A stretch of DNA of 64,000 nt from Spiribacter salilacus (lineage in GTDB: Bacteria; Pseudomonadota; Gammaproteobacteria; Nitrococcales; Nitrococcaceae). Below, piece after piece: positions 26,465 through 34,467 of this stretch. The notes under the pieces were generated by a model. That model was not told where the DNA came from. It saw nothing but the letters and a program-made list of their open reading frames with translations, and ran no database searches. Where the stretch lies: assembly GCF_009649225.1 (NCBI RefSeq), contig NZ_WJPP01000003.1:310001-374000 (forward strand), read 5' to 3'. Position 1 is the stretch's first letter. Each line of letters opens with the position of its first letter. The position numbers and the translations under genes are program-made.

Positions 26465-26989
26465 TCAGATGCATTTGAAATAGTCAAAGGGTTCGAGGCA
26501 GTCCTTGCAGCGGTAGGATGCCTTGCAGGGGGTAGAGCCGAATTGGCTGACCAGCTCGGTATTGCATGAGTCACAATGGGGGCAGGCGATGGCCAACTTG
26601 GATGTGCCCGCCATTCTTTCTACTCGAGACTTCAGGCGTCCGCTGGCAGCCGTGCCATCGATTGGCGGGGCAATACCGTAATCGCGCAACTTTTCCCGAC
26701 CCTCAGCGCTAATCCAATCCGTTGTCCAGGGCGGCGAGAGTTGCCGTTGCAACCGCAGTTTCTCGATCCCCTCATCGCGGAGTTTTTTCTCGATGTCGAA
26801 GTTGATCACCGTGGTTGCAGGGCAGCCCGAATAGGTAGGGGTGACCGTAACAACCAGCGTGTCGTCATCCCAGCTAATACCGCGAATGATGCCTAGATCA
26901 GTCAGGCTGATAACCGGTATTTCCGGATCTGGCACTTCAGACAACCAGTGCCAGACCTGCTCGGTTGAGGGCAGAGTTGTTGCGTGCAT
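26465..26989 (-). CDS. paaD: Phenylacetyl-CoA epoxidase assembly protein PaaD
   Basis: 174 aa. N-terminal DUF59/MIP18 domain (WHWLSEVPDPEIPVISLTDLGI, TPTYSGCPAT) and a C-terminal Cys-rich zinc-ribbon-like tail (CPHCDSC...CKASYRCKDC). Needed for iron-sulfur or diiron maturation of the PaaABCE complex. Confidence 0.94.
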   Translation of the reverse strand: MHATTLPSTEQVWHWLSEVPDPEIPVISLTDLGIIRGISWDDDTLVVTVTPTYSGCPATTVINFDIEKKLRDEGIEKLRLQRQLSPPWTTDWISAEGREKLRDYGIAPPIDGTAASGRLKSRVERMAGTSKLAIACPHCDSCNTELVSQFGSTPCKASYRCKDCLEPFDYFKCI

Positions 26990-27001
26990 CAGCTTTCCTC
27001 C

Positions 27002-27793
27002 TTACCAGGTGGCGCCAGGATAGGCCCGCTGTAGGAACTGCATGTCGGCTAGAATAAATCCGAGGTGCTCGGTATGAATGCCTCGCTTGCCGCCCTGATG
27101 CATATAGCCGCTCTCGGGGCGCTTGAGAGTGGCCTGTTCCAGAATGTCATTCACGCTCGCATCCCAGCCCGCTTTCAGGCTATCGGCAGCCGGGGCAATA
27201 CCCGCTTCGGCTAAAGCCATATCACTCACACTCGCCACGAACAACTCACCCGTATAGGGCCAGTTGTCATCGAGCGATGCCTGCATGCGCTGATGGCTTT
27301 CTTCCGTACCATCACCCATTCGAATGACGAGATCGGCCGAGCGTTCAAACTGATAGAACACTTCCTTTAACGCCTTTGCGGCGATTTCGGCCACGCGCGG
27401 TTCTGCTGAGTTTTGCAGCGCCTTTAGCATCTCATGGTGCCAAGCGTCGAATAGAAGTTGGCGCATGATCGTATTACCAAAATCGCCATTTGGACGCTCG
27501 ACCAGCAATACATTGCGGAACTGGGCGGCATCACGCAGGTAGGCAAGATTATCAGCAGTCTGCCCCTGCCCCTCGATCTCACCGGCAAGGCCCAGCCAAA
27601 GCTGCGTCTGACCGATCAGGTCAAGCGCGGTATTCGCCAGCGCGATGTCTTCCTCCAGCACAGGCGCGTGACCGCACCATTCTGAAACCCGATGGCCGAG
27701 GATCAGCGTGTTGTCACCCATCTGCAGCAGGAACTCGAATAGCGCGGCCTGCGTGTCTATGTTTGGGGGGTTCATATTAGGTAGCGACGACAT
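27002..27793 (-). CDS. paaC: Phenylacetyl-CoA epoxidase subunit PaaC
   Basis: 263 aa; structural ferritin-like subunit that pairs with PaaA. Family blocks: LGHRVSEWCGHAPVLEEDIA, LDLIGQTQLWLGLAG and LFDAWHHEMLKAL. Start taken as the ATG at 27793, which shares its A with the paaB stop (TGATG); a GTG one codon upstream is possible. Confidence 0.94.
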   Translation of the reverse strand: MSSLPNMNPPNIDTQAALFEFLLQMGDNTLILGHRVSEWCGHAPVLEEDIALANTALDLIGQTQLWLGLAGEIEGQGQTADNLAYLRDAAQFRNVLLVERPNGDFGNTIMRQLLFDAWHHEMLKALQNSAEPRVAEIAAKALKEVFYQFERSADLVIRMGDGTEESHQRMQASLDDNWPYTGELFVASVSDMALAEAGIAPAADSLKAGWDASVNDILEQATLKRPESGYMHQGGKRGIHTEHLGFILADMQFLQRAYPGATW

Positions 27794-28077
27794 CACATAT
27801 GCCCCACTTCATCAGGAATATCGTAGAAAGTCGGATGCCGATAAACCTTCGAGTTTGACGGCTCGAACAGCGGCCCTTTATCAGACGGGCTGGACGCCGT
27901 GATCTCGCCGGATTTCACCACCCAGATAGACACACCCTCATTCCGACGGGTGTAGACATCGCGCGCGTTTTTAATCGCCATTTCGGCATCGGGCGCATGT
28001 AGGCTCCCAACATGGCGATGATTAAGGCCGTGCTGACCACGAATAAAAATTTCCCAAAGGGGCCATTCGCTAGACAT
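27793..28077 (-). CDS. paaB: Phenylacetyl-CoA epoxidase subunit PaaB
   Basis: 94-aa small subunit bridging PaaAC dimers; WPLWEIFIRGQHGLNHRHVGSL-type start and ARDVYTRRNEGVSIWVVKS are diagnostic. RBS GGAGG lies at 7-8 nt (AGGGAGGAGACTT before the ATG). Starts 51 bp after the paaA stop. Confidence 0.95.
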   Translation of the reverse strand: MSSEWPLWEIFIRGQHGLNHRHVGSLHAPDAEMAIKNARDVYTRRNEGVSIWVVKSGEITASSPSDKGPLFEPSNSKVYRHPTFYDIPDEVGHM

Positions 28078-28128
28078 AAGTCTCCTCCCTTGCGAGCAAG
28101 TCGCAAAGCTGAATTTATCAACGGCTCA

Positions 28129-29130
28129 TTACGCGGCGGCGGTTTCGCCCCGGCGGCGTGCCTCAGCCTTCTCGGCGTGAGCAGTTAGGGCATCCCGGAA
28201 CCAGGCACCGTCTTCCCATGCCTTGACCCGCGCGCCCAAACGCTCTTTGTTACACGGGCCGTTGCCCGCGATCACCTCGAAGAACTCCGACCAGTCTGGC
28301 TGCGAGAAGTCGTAACAACCTTTCTCCTCGTTCCATTTCAGATCGGGGTCAGGAATGGTCAGGCCCAGATAGTCGGCCTGCGGCACCGTTTGATCGACGA
28401 ACTTCTGACGCAACTCGTCATTGGTGTTCATCTTGATCTTCCAGGCCATCGACTGGACGGAATGGATTGAGTCGGCGTCTGACGGGCCAAACATCATGAG
28501 CGACGGATACCAGAACCGGTTCAGCGCATCCTGCGCCATCGCCTTTTGCTCGGGCGTGCCTTGGGCCATCTTCATCATGATGTCGTAGCCCTGCCGCTGG
28601 TGAAAACTTTCTTCCTTACAGATACGAATCATCGCGCGGCTGTAAGGGCCATAGCTGGTGCGCTGCAGCGGCACCTGATTCATGATCGCGGCACCGTCCA
28701 CCAGCCAGCCAACGGCACCCATATCGGCCCAGTTAAGTGTTGGATAATTAAAGATCGATGAATATTTCATCTTGCCGTTGTGCAGTTTTTCTAGCAGCTC
28801 GTCACGGCTCACGCCCAGCGTTTCGGCTGCGCAGTAAAGATACAGGCCATGTCCGGCCTCATCCTGTACTTTTGCCAGCAGAATTGCCTTGCGCTCCAGC
28901 GTGGGTGCGCGCGTAATCCAATTGCCCTCGGGCAGTTGGCCGACAATTTCGGAATGCGCGTGCTGGCCGATTTGGCGGATCAGCGTTTTGCGATACCCCT
29001 CCGGCATCCATGCCTTAGGCTCAATTTTTTCCCCACGATCCACACGCTCCTGAAAAGCGCGCTCTTCTGCGGTTAGTTCGTGATGTTTTTTGATGTCACT
29101 GGCGTCTGTTTTTATCATTTGTGCATACAT
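28129..29130 (-). CDS. paaA: Phenylacetyl-CoA epoxidase catalytic subunit PaaA
   Basis: 333-aa diiron oxygenase subunit that makes ring-1,2-epoxyphenylacetyl-CoA. Both ExxH-type iron-binding motifs are present, [12 protein letters not shown] and [11 protein letters not shown]. Start at 29130, with GAGGAG 9 nt upstream; a longer in-frame start at 29172 would run into paaJ. First oxygenase gene after the thiolase, 16 bp downstream of it. Confidence 0.96.
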   Translation of the reverse strand: MYAQMIKTDASDIKKHHELTAEERAFQERVDRGEKIEPKAWMPEGYRKTLIRQIGQHAHSEIVGQLPEGNWITRAPTLERKAILLAKVQDEAGHGLYLYCAAETLGVSRDELLEKLHNGKMKYSSIFNYPTLNWADMGAVGWLVDGAAIMNQVPLQRTSYGPYSRAMIRICKEESFHQRQGYDIMMKMAQGTPEQKAMAQDALNRFWYPSLMMFGPSDADSIHSVQSMAWKIKMNTNDELRQKFVDQTVPQADYLGLTIPDPDLKWNEEKGCYDFSQPDWSEFFEVIAGNGPCNKERLGARVKAWEDGAWFRDALTAHAEKAEARRRGETAAA

Positions 29131-29146
29131 CTTAGTTATCTCCTCT

Positions 29147-30352
29147 TCAAACGCGTTCGATAATAATGGCAATTCCTTGGCCTACCCCAATGCACATGGT
29201 GCAAAGCGCATAGCGTCCACCGGACCGATGGAGCTGATACAACGCAGTGGTCACCAATCGTGCACCGCTCATACCCAAGGGGTGCCCCATGGCAATGGCG
29301 CCACCGTTTGGGTTTACATGGTCAGCATCGTCAGGCAAGCCCAACTCACGCAGCACGGCCAAGGCCTGAGCGGCAAATGCCTCATTCAGTTCAATCAGGT
29401 TCATCTGATCAAGCGTCATGCCGGCGCGCTCTAGCACCTTGCGCACGGCGGGCGCTGGACCGACGCCCATAATTCGTGGTGCAACGCCGGCGGCGGCCAT
29501 GGCCACTACTCGGCCTTTCGGCGTAAGCCCCTGTGCACGCGCAGCGGCCTCAGAGGCAACAATCAGGGCGGCTGCCCCATCATTCACACCAGATGCATTG
29601 CCGGCCGTGACTGTCAGATCAGGGCCGTTGACGCCTTTTAAACCTGCGAGTTTTTCGGCCGTGGTGCCGGGGCGTGGATGCTCATCAGTGTCGACGATCA
29701 GCGGGTCGCCCTTGCGCTGCGGAACCTGCACGGGAACGATTTCTTGACTAAAGATGCCTGCCTGTTGTGCGGCGGCCCATCGGGCTTGGCTGCGGGCGGC
29801 AAATGCGTCTTGGTCAGTACGCGAAATGTCATAATCTTCGGCCACATTGTCGGCCGTTTCCGGCATCGAATGCGTTCCGTAAACTTCGCGTAGTTTTGGG
29901 TTGGGAAAACGCCAGCCGATGGTTGTGTCGTAAACAGCGTTGGCCCGGGAATATGGGCTTTCTGCCTTGGGCATAACAAAGGGCGCGCGGCTCATGCTCT
30001 CCACACCGCCGGCAATGACCAGTTCGCAGTCTCCAGCCTTAATCGCACGCGCCGCCATGCCAACGGCATCCATGCCCGAGCCACAAAGACGATTAATTGT
30101 TGTTGCCGGCACCATAGTGGGCATTCCGGCCAGTAGCACCGCCATACGGCCTACATTTCGGTTATCTTCGCCGGCCTGGTTGGCGCAGCCATAAATCAGA
30201 TCGTCTACTTTAGACCAATCCAATTGCGGATTGCGCTCCATCAATGCCTTTAGCGGCAACGCGCCTAAATCATCGGCGCGAACCGAGGCAAGGGCCCCGC
30301 CGTATCGCCCGATTGGTGTGCGTACCGCATCGCAGATGAACGCATCCGTCAT
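29147..30352 (-). CDS. paaJ: 3-oxoadipyl-CoA / 3-oxo-5,6-dehydrosuberyl-CoA thiolase
   Basis: 401-aa thiolase. Nucleophile Cys in [15 protein letters not shown], then [25 protein letters not shown] and the proton-relay Cys in [11 protein letters not shown]; the length and [12 protein letters not shown] start fit the PcaF/PaaJ group. It releases acetyl-CoA and succinyl-CoA. Start at 30352 chosen for the GGAG site and family start. First structural gene of the long minus-strand paa operon. Confidence 0.9.
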   Translation of the reverse strand: MTDAFICDAVRTPIGRYGGALASVRADDLGALPLKALMERNPQLDWSKVDDLIYGCANQAGEDNRNVGRMAVLLAGMPTMVPATTINRLCGSGMDAVGMAARAIKAGDCELVIAGGVESMSRAPFVMPKAESPYSRANAVYDTTIGWRFPNPKLREVYGTHSMPETADNVAEDYDISRTDQDAFAARSQARWAAAQQAGIFSQEIVPVQVPQRKGDPLIVDTDEHPRPGTTAEKLAGLKGVNGPDLTVTAGNASGVNDGAAALIVASEAAARAQGLTPKGRVVAMAAAGVAPRIMGVGPAPAVRKVLERAGMTLDQMNLIELNEAFAAQALAVLRELGLPDDADHVNPNGGAIAMGHPLGMSGARLVTTALYQLHRSGGRYALCTMCIGVGQGIAIIIERV

Positions 30353-30388
30353 TACACTGCTCTCCACTTCTAGACCGTTACAAATTTC

Positions 30389-30416
30389 GTTATACACGAG
30401 AAAACATCACACGCAA
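30389..30416 (-). promoter_or_regulatory. Putative promoter of paaJABCDE operon
   Basis: The 76 bp between paaX and paaJ are strikingly AT-rich. On the minus strand there is a TATAAC -10 box (complement of 30389-30394), 16 bp after TTGCGT (complement of 30411-30416). The motif TCGT-GTATA-ACGA forms a small inverted repeat over the -10, a candidate regulator site. No proven PaaX box could be recognised. Confidence 0.35.
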
Positions 30417-30428
30417 AATTTTTTCTTA

Positions 30429-31304
30429 TTATTTTAGTGATGCTTTTAGGGCGGCTAAGCGGTGAACCGTTTGCGGCGTCGATGCGGGCAGCACACCGGA
30501 GGCATCGCGAAAAATCGCTCCGATATGTGAATCAGCTTGTGGCGTTAGTGATAAATAGAGTGAGGCAAATAGTGCCGTCGCCTCTTGGCGCGGCCAATCC
30601 GCTGGCAGGGCATTCGGCGGCAAGCGTGGGTCCTGCAAAACAGCCGCTCGAAAATCGTCTACCAGCAGCAGGCGTGCGATAAGGCTGTCTTCCGGCGATA
30701 GGCTCACGCCCGCGGCCATCATGTCAGCCAGCGGGGCAAATCGATCAATCACGCGCGCATACGCAGCAGATACGCTAGCCAGATCCCAATACTGACTGAC
30801 ATAACCCGGCAGCATTGCCGCCCCCTCAACAGTGCTGCTATGAAATACCAAGCCGGGCGGAAAACGCTGACCGGTCTTATCCGGCCCCAGATATACCCCC
30901 TTAGCAATCAATGCAAAATCATCAGGCATAAGTTGATTGGAGTTCTCCGGCATAAAAAACACCCAGCCTTTGGCATCAGGCTGCCCTGAAAACAAAACAG
31001 ATTCAGCAGCAGAAAATTCCACCCGGGCGGGGTCGGTCAGCCGATAATAACTGCGCCGGCCCACCCGCTCACCAATCAGCTGGCCTGCCGCCACCAACCG
31101 CGAGACAGCGGTACGAACGAGCGACTCGCTCAACCCCGCCGCATTAGCGATCTCAATTAAAGTGCCCATCCACAAAATACCCCTGCGGGGTACAACCGCA
31201 TCTCCGTAGACGGTAACGATAAAGCGTGCGGCTCGCGGCGGCTGTGCAACTAAACTGGCCAGCCACGCCCCCGCATCAGACGGTTTGATTTTTTCTGATG
31301 ACAT
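30429..31304 (-). CDS. paaX: PaaX-family phenylacetate repressor
   Basis: 291 aa. The N-terminal winged helix (FIVTVYGDAVVPRRGILWMGTLIEIANAAGLSESLVRTAVSRLVA region, about residues 28-72), the linker GRRSYYRLTD and the C-terminal PaaX domain (FRAAVLQDPRLPPNALPADWPRQEA) are diagnostic. In E. coli PaaX represses paa promoters until phenylacetyl-CoA binds. It is transcribed in the same direction as paaJ, 76 bp upstream of it. Confidence 0.93.
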   Translation of the reverse strand: MSSEKIKPSDAGAWLASLVAQPPRAARFIVTVYGDAVVPRRGILWMGTLIEIANAAGLSESLVRTAVSRLVAAGQLIGERVGRRSYYRLTDPARVEFSAAESVLFSGQPDAKGWVFFMPENSNQLMPDDFALIAKGVYLGPDKTGQRFPPGLVFHSSTVEGAAMLPGYVSQYWDLASVSAAYARVIDRFAPLADMMAAGVSLSPEDSLIARLLLVDDFRAAVLQDPRLPPNALPADWPRQEATALFASLYLSLTPQADSHIGAIFRDASGVLPASTPQTVHRLAALKASLK

Positions 31305-31426
31305 GCTTTTGAAGTTTGCTTTAACCGAGCGTAATCATACGCAACTTGTGCCTCTTGCTTGAGGTTATTTTAACGGGTGCGGTCTCGTTGACACGGCCTG
31401 CAGCCATGTGAGCCTTCTGGCAGTGG
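31305..31426. other. Intergenic, upstream of paaX; nothing recognised
   Basis: This stretch presumably contains the paaX promoter. I see no gene, no strong hairpin and no convincing -10/-35 pair. The half-repeat described next begins at its right end. Confidence 0.5.
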
Positions 31427-31483
31427 GATTCTCGTTTCGCATAGATTTCCCTAGGGCACGAATAGTAGTACCCACTCCTCTAG
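31427..31483 (+). repeat. Partial copy of the 88-bp repeat
   Basis: Matches the right half of the left copy (ATTCTCGTTTCGCATAGATT, then CCCTAGGGC and TACCCACTCC) with more divergence. It stands directly before the full right copy, so the element is tandemly arranged at this end. Confidence 0.7.
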
Positions 31484-31538
31484 CTCCGCGCCCGCCGGAG
31501 GAAGAAAGGAGGGGGGGGGATGGATAATGCCTGTTAGC

Positions 31539-31626
31539 CCCCTAGGTAAATTTCTGCCGATCGGCAGAGCGATTCTCATTTCGCATAAATTTCCCTACAG
31601 CGCGAAATAACGGTAACCCACTCCGC
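31539..31626 (+). repeat. 88-bp direct repeat, right copy
   Basis: Same orientation as 10287-10374 and identical at 82 of 88 positions. The inner palindrome CTGCCGATCGGCAG is preserved, while the right outer arm is degraded (TTTCCCTACAG). It is preceded by the same GC-rich leader CGCCCGCCGGAGGAAG and a run of 9 G (31511-31519). Together with the left copy it encloses the whole paa block. Confidence 0.85.
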
Positions 31627-31720
31627 CTTATTCGCGGTGCAACCGCACCACCACCTTCCAACCACACCACCACCTGCTAACTGCATCACAGAACTCCGCA
31701 CCTCCAGCGCCTAACCTGAA

Positions 31721-31855
31721 CGCAGCTTCCAGTTCTCGGGAACCGCCACGCGGGCCGAATTCTGGTGGTTCAGCCTGTTGCTGATCATCCCACTTCTGTC
31801 AGTCGGCGCCCGCCGCCTCCACGACATCAACTTTAGCGGTTGGTGGCAGCAATGA
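31721..31855 (+). pseudogene. DUF805 membrane-protein relic
   Basis: A short frame reads FSGTATRAEFWWFSLLLI and continues IPLLSVGARRLHDINFSGWWQQ before TGA. These are the first and last conserved blocks of DUF805 proteins joined directly, with the central transmembrane part and any start codon missing. An internally deleted remnant. Confidence 0.7.
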
Positions 31856-31956
31856 ATCGGCTTACTCCCCGCCCCAAATCCCACCAACATATGTCATTGA
31901 ATTTCAATGTATTCTCTTGCGCCGATTTGACCACAAACTCCCTAATTCCAGTTAGT

Positions 31957-31984
31957 CTCGTAGTTCAAGGTATGAACTGACGAG
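31957..31984 (+). promoter_or_regulatory. Leader stem-loop upstream of ops site
   Basis: CTCGT-a-GTTCA / TGAAC-tg-ACGAG forms a stem with a 5-nt loop in the presumed untranslated leader of the polysaccharide operon. It is directly followed by the JUMPStart-like GAGAGTAGCTAACTGCCC. Confidence 0.4.
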
Positions 31985-32018
31985 AGTAGCTAACTGCCCG
32001 ACAGGCGGCTGCTTTCCC

Positions 32019-32030
32019 GGCGGTAGCGTG
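32019..32030 (+). promoter_or_regulatory. ops element of a JUMPStart leader (RfaH recruitment)
   Basis: GGCGGTAGCGTG matches the ops consensus exactly. It lies 44 bp upstream of the EPS-associated regulator gene, in the sense orientation, after a stem-loop and a TAGCTAA segment recalling the 5' part of JUMPStart. The ops DNA pauses RNA polymerase and recruits RfaH, which suppresses termination over long surface-polysaccharide operons. No rfaH gene is in the window. Confidence 0.75.
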
Positions 32031-32074
32031 CCCAAAGCCCGCCAAAGCCCGCCCAGCCCCGCCTAAAGCCCAAT

Positions 32075-32437
32075 ATGGAACCCTTCAAAGACACCCAAGC
32101 CCGTTGGCATGAAGAGCTGCAATGGCGTGCGCTTAACGTGCTGCATGAGGATCCGAATATGAGTCAGCGCGCGCTGGCGCGGGAGCTGGGTGTAAGCCTG
32201 GGCAAGGCCAATTATTGTTTGCGGGCGCTGGGGGCGAAGGGCCTGATTAAGCTGCAGAATTTTCAGCAGAGCAATCGCAAGCTGCGCTACGCCTACCTGC
32301 TCACGCCAAAGGGCATCGAAGAAAAAACGCGCCTGACTTGGCGATTTCTGCGCCGCAAAGAGGCGGAATACGAAGCGCTAGAGCAGGAGATTGCGCAGTT
32401 GCGGGCTTCGGTCGAGGGCAGAGGCACTGTTCCATGA
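32075..32437 (+). CDS. MarR-family EPS-associated transcriptional regulator
   Basis: 120 aa. Winged helix at residues about 12-65 (EELQWRALNVLHEDPNMSQRALARELGVSLGKANYCLRAL), wing GLIKLQNF, then a C-terminal coiled coil from KTRLTWRFLRRKEAEYEALEQEI. This is the small MarR-type protein found as the first gene of exopolysaccharide loci (TIGR04176 type). Its position right after the ops site supports this. Target genes unknown. Confidence 0.85.
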   Translation: MEPFKDTQARWHEELQWRALNVLHEDPNMSQRALARELGVSLGKANYCLRALGAKGLIKLQNFQQSNRKLRYAYLLTPKGIEEKTRLTWRFLRRKEAEYEALEQEIAQLRASVEGRGTVP

Positions 32438-32442
32438 AGGGC

Positions 32443-32473
32443 TTGACAACCATGTCATATTACAATGTAATAT
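32443..32473 (+). promoter_or_regulatory. vapBC promoter with overlapping palindromic operator
   Basis: Consensus -35 TTGACA (32443-32448), a 17-bp spacer and -10 TGTAAT (32466-32471). A perfect 8+1+8 palindrome ATATTACA-a-TGTAATAT (32457-32473) covers the -10 region, as expected for autorepression by the VapBC complex. Confidence 0.75.
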
Positions 32474-32500
32474 TCAAAAATGTGCTGGGAGCCTAGAGCC

Positions 32501-32752
32501 ATGTCGATGTCGGCCAAACTATTCATGAGTGGGCGCAGCCAAGCCATCCGCTGGCCCGCCAAGTTGCGCATCGATGCCAGCGAAGTGCTGATCGAGCAGG
32601 TGGGTGATGCTTACCTGATCAAGCCGCAAACGCAGACCCCACAGAACCTGGGTGAATGGCTTCGCGCATTTTACGCAGACACCGAAGCCTTCCCCGACGA
32701 TTTTCTTGTCGAACGCGACGATCAGCCGCCTCAGGAGCGAGACTGGTCCTAG
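32501..32752 (+). CDS. vapB: VapB-type (AbrB-fold) antitoxin
   Basis: 83 aa. The N-terminal swapped-hairpin DNA-binding part has the typical KLFMSGRSQAIRWPAKLRI; the acidic C-terminus (ADTEAFPDDFLVERDDQPP) would neutralise the toxin. The ATG at 32501 fits the family start; another at 32507 is possible. Followed after 3 bp by vapC. Confidence 0.85.
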   Translation: MSMSAKLFMSGRSQAIRWPAKLRIDASEVLIEQVGDAYLIKPQTQTPQNLGEWLRAFYADTEAFPDDFLVERDDQPPQERDWS

Positions 32753-32755
32753 GGC

Positions 32756-33154
32756 ATGCTGCGGACGCTGGACACCAACATCTGCAGTTACATCCTGCGA
32801 AGGCGTCCCGATAGCGTGATTGAACGATTCTCGGCGTTATCCGCGAATAAAATTTGGATTTCTGCGATTGTGGCGGCCGAACTGCGCTTTGGAGCAGAAA
32901 AACTCAGGTCTCCTCGATTCCAAACAGCTATTGAGGCCTGGCTCGCGGGCTTTGAAGTGCGGCCTTGGCCTGTTGAGGCTTCCCATCATCACGCTAGGGT
33001 GCGCTACATGCTGGAGAAGCAAGGGCAACCGATCGGCAATATGGATCTGATGATCGCAGCACACGCACTGTCAGAAGATACGGTGGTTGTGACAAACAAC
33101 GCGCGTGAATTCCATCGAGTCCCGGGTCTAGCCGTCGAAGAGTGGCGCCTCTAA
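32756..33154 (+). CDS. vapC: VapC-type PIN-domain toxin
   Basis: 132-aa PIN ribonuclease, usual length. Acidic active-site residues: Asp6 (LDTNICSY), Glu42 (VAAELRFG) and Asp97 (IGNMDLMIAAHA). The fourth position is the TNNAREF form, as in many VapC. Intact operon with vapB. Confidence 0.9.
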   Translation: MLRTLDTNICSYILRRRPDSVIERFSALSANKIWISAIVAAELRFGAEKLRSPRFQTAIEAWLAGFEVRPWPVEASHHHARVRYMLEKQGQPIGNMDLMIAAHALSEDTVVVTNNAREFHRVPGLAVEEWRL

Positions 33155-33218
33155 AAAGGGGACAGATTTATTTTCCCCACTGTGCCGCATTAAATAAGCC
33201 CGTCCCCCATTTATGACC
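33153..33218 (+). repeat. GGGGACAG dispersed repeat, copy 1
   Basis: An imperfect inverted repeat GGGGACAGATTTATTT ... AAATAAGCCCGTCCCC that ends in ATTTATGACC, so its right end supplies the ATG of the following frame. A second copy lies at 33872-33934 and degenerate ones at 34789-34820 and 63281-63347. Confidence 0.75.
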
Positions 33219-33311
33219 ATTCGCAATCTCCACGATCAACTAAAGCAGCGTTTGCGCGTTCGTGCAGCCACCCATGGCCGGTCGATGGAAGACGAGGTCG
33301 GCGACATTTAA
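33213..33311 (+). pseudogene. FitA-like ribbon-helix-helix antitoxin, truncated
   Basis: Reads MTIRNLHDQLKQRLRVRAA then THGRSMEDEVGDI and TAA: the conserved DNA-binding half of FitA/VapB-type antitoxins, stopping after 32 codons where relatives continue for about 40 more. No toxin follows. Its start codon is provided by the dispersed repeat. Confidence 0.65.
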
Positions 33312-33381
33312 CCACGCACGCGCATTGCGCCGGGTTGTTGACAACTGCTTGTATCAAAAGCGGCAGCCGGAGGATTGAAGG

Positions 33382-33867
33382 ATGGAATATCACTTCAGAT
33401 TGAACTATCAACTCAGTGCCGATACGCAGGACATCGACGCCTTGATTGAACAATTAGCCGAAGCAGGTTGTGATGACGCGCTGATCGGTAGTGGCCGCCC
33501 CGGGCGCCTTGCGCTTGAATTCACGCGCGACGCCGCCAGCGCTAAAGCCGCCGTGCAAAGCGCCATTCAAGACATTCAAAAGGCCATGCCGAGTGCGCGA
33601 CTGGTTGAAGCTTCGCCAGACTTTGTCGGCCTCACCGACATCGCAGATATCATCGGCGTCAGCCGCCAGGCGGTGCGTAAATTGATGCTGGCACATCCGC
33701 ATAGTTTTCCCTTGCCCGTGCATGAAGGCAGTGTTGCCATTTGGCATCTCGCCGAAGTGATTGACTGGCTCGAGCAACGCGGCGGTTACGACTTGCATGC
33801 GAGCCTGAAAGAAACCGCACACGCGGTCTTAGCGTTGAATGCGTCACGGCCACAACTCGCCGCCTAG
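33382..33867 (+). CDS. Helix-turn-helix protein of unknown role
   Basis: 161 aa. The N-terminal ~80 residues form an alpha/beta domain (EYHFRLNYQLSADTQDIDALIEQLAEAGCDDALIG). The C-terminal half is an AlpA/MerR-like HTH: FVGLTDIADIIGVSRQAVRKLM, then IWHLAEVIDWLEQRGGY. RBS GGAGG (33370-33374), 7 nt before ATG. Its place among toxin-antitoxin genes suggests a mobile or antitoxin-like regulator; no function assigned. Confidence 0.6.
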   Translation: MEYHFRLNYQLSADTQDIDALIEQLAEAGCDDALIGSGRPGRLALEFTRDAASAKAAVQSAIQDIQKAMPSARLVEASPDFVGLTDIADIIGVSRQAVRKLMLAHPHSFPLPVHEGSVAIWHLAEVIDWLEQRGGYDLHASLKETAHAVLALNASRPQLAA

Positions 33868-33871
33868 TTCC

Positions 33872-33934
33872 AAAAGGGGACAGATCTATTTTCTTTGCCG
33901 CGCCGCATCAAATAAATCCGTCCCCATTTATGAC
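33872..33934 (+). repeat. GGGGACAG dispersed repeat, copy 2
   Basis: AAAAGGGGACAGATCTATTT ... CAAATAAATCCGTCCCCATT then TATGACC, the same architecture as copy 1, again ending at a start codon. Confidence 0.75.
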
Positions 33935-34201
33935 CAAAAAGCTTCTCGATCTGCTGACCAAGCACGAGCGCAACTGCGTTTTACCCTGATGCGCGAATAC
34001 AGCATCGGCAAGCGCCTGCTGGAAGGCTATCTGCACCAGCCCTACAGCTGGTTTCTCAGCCGCCACAGCGCCGATCTGGGCAAACCCATCCTTTCGGTAG
34101 TTAACCAACTGCTGGATAAGAGCGAGTTGAGAGCGCAGGGGACCTTCAACAAACTGACGCAAGCCAATGAGCGGTTTCGGGCGATGGCGGCAAATCATTA
34201 A
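33930..34201 (+). pseudogene. Relic of a PglK-like ABC exporter
   Basis: From the ATG at 33930 the frame reads MTKKLLDLLTKHERN, the usual N-terminus of PglK-type flippases. After a frameshift and deletion it continues in another frame with TLMREYSIGKRLLEGYLHQP and YSWFLSRHSADLGKPILSVV, the first transmembrane-domain loop of the same family. No ATPase domain follows. It lies just upstream of the intact ABC exporter at 34816, which is a different allele. Confidence 0.65.
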
Positions 34202-34245
34202 AAGCGCTACATTACAATCAGGATTAAATCAGAGGCATCACCGCT

Positions 34246-34467
34246 ATGAATAGACAACTGACCGCAATTATCGAGCGCGAAGGCGACGGATATGTTGCTT
34301 TGTGCCCAGACGTCGATGTAGCCAGCCAAGGCGCATCGGTGAATGAAGCCTCGGCCAATCTGCGCGAGGCAGTGGAATTGTTTTTCGAAACTGCATCTGC
34401 TGCGGAAATTCAACAACGCCTGCATGACGAGGTTTACATCACGCGACTTGAGGTTGCAGTTGGGTAA
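34246..34467 (+). CDS. hicB: HicB-family antitoxin
   Basis: 73 aa; partial RNase H-like fold typical of HicB: LTAIIEREGDGYVALCPDVDVASQGASVNEASANLREAVELFFE. It precedes and overlaps hicA by 8 bp. No separate DNA-binding domain is present, so it is the short form. Confidence 0.88.
   Translation: MNRQLTAIIEREGDGYVALCPDVDVASQGASVNEASANLREAVELFFETASAAEIQQRLHDEVYITRLEVAVG

Noticed and set aside
10287-31626. The bracketed paa block as a prophage or integrative element
   Set aside because: No integrase, relaxase, phage or conjugation genes inside; only the flanking repeats suggest mobility.
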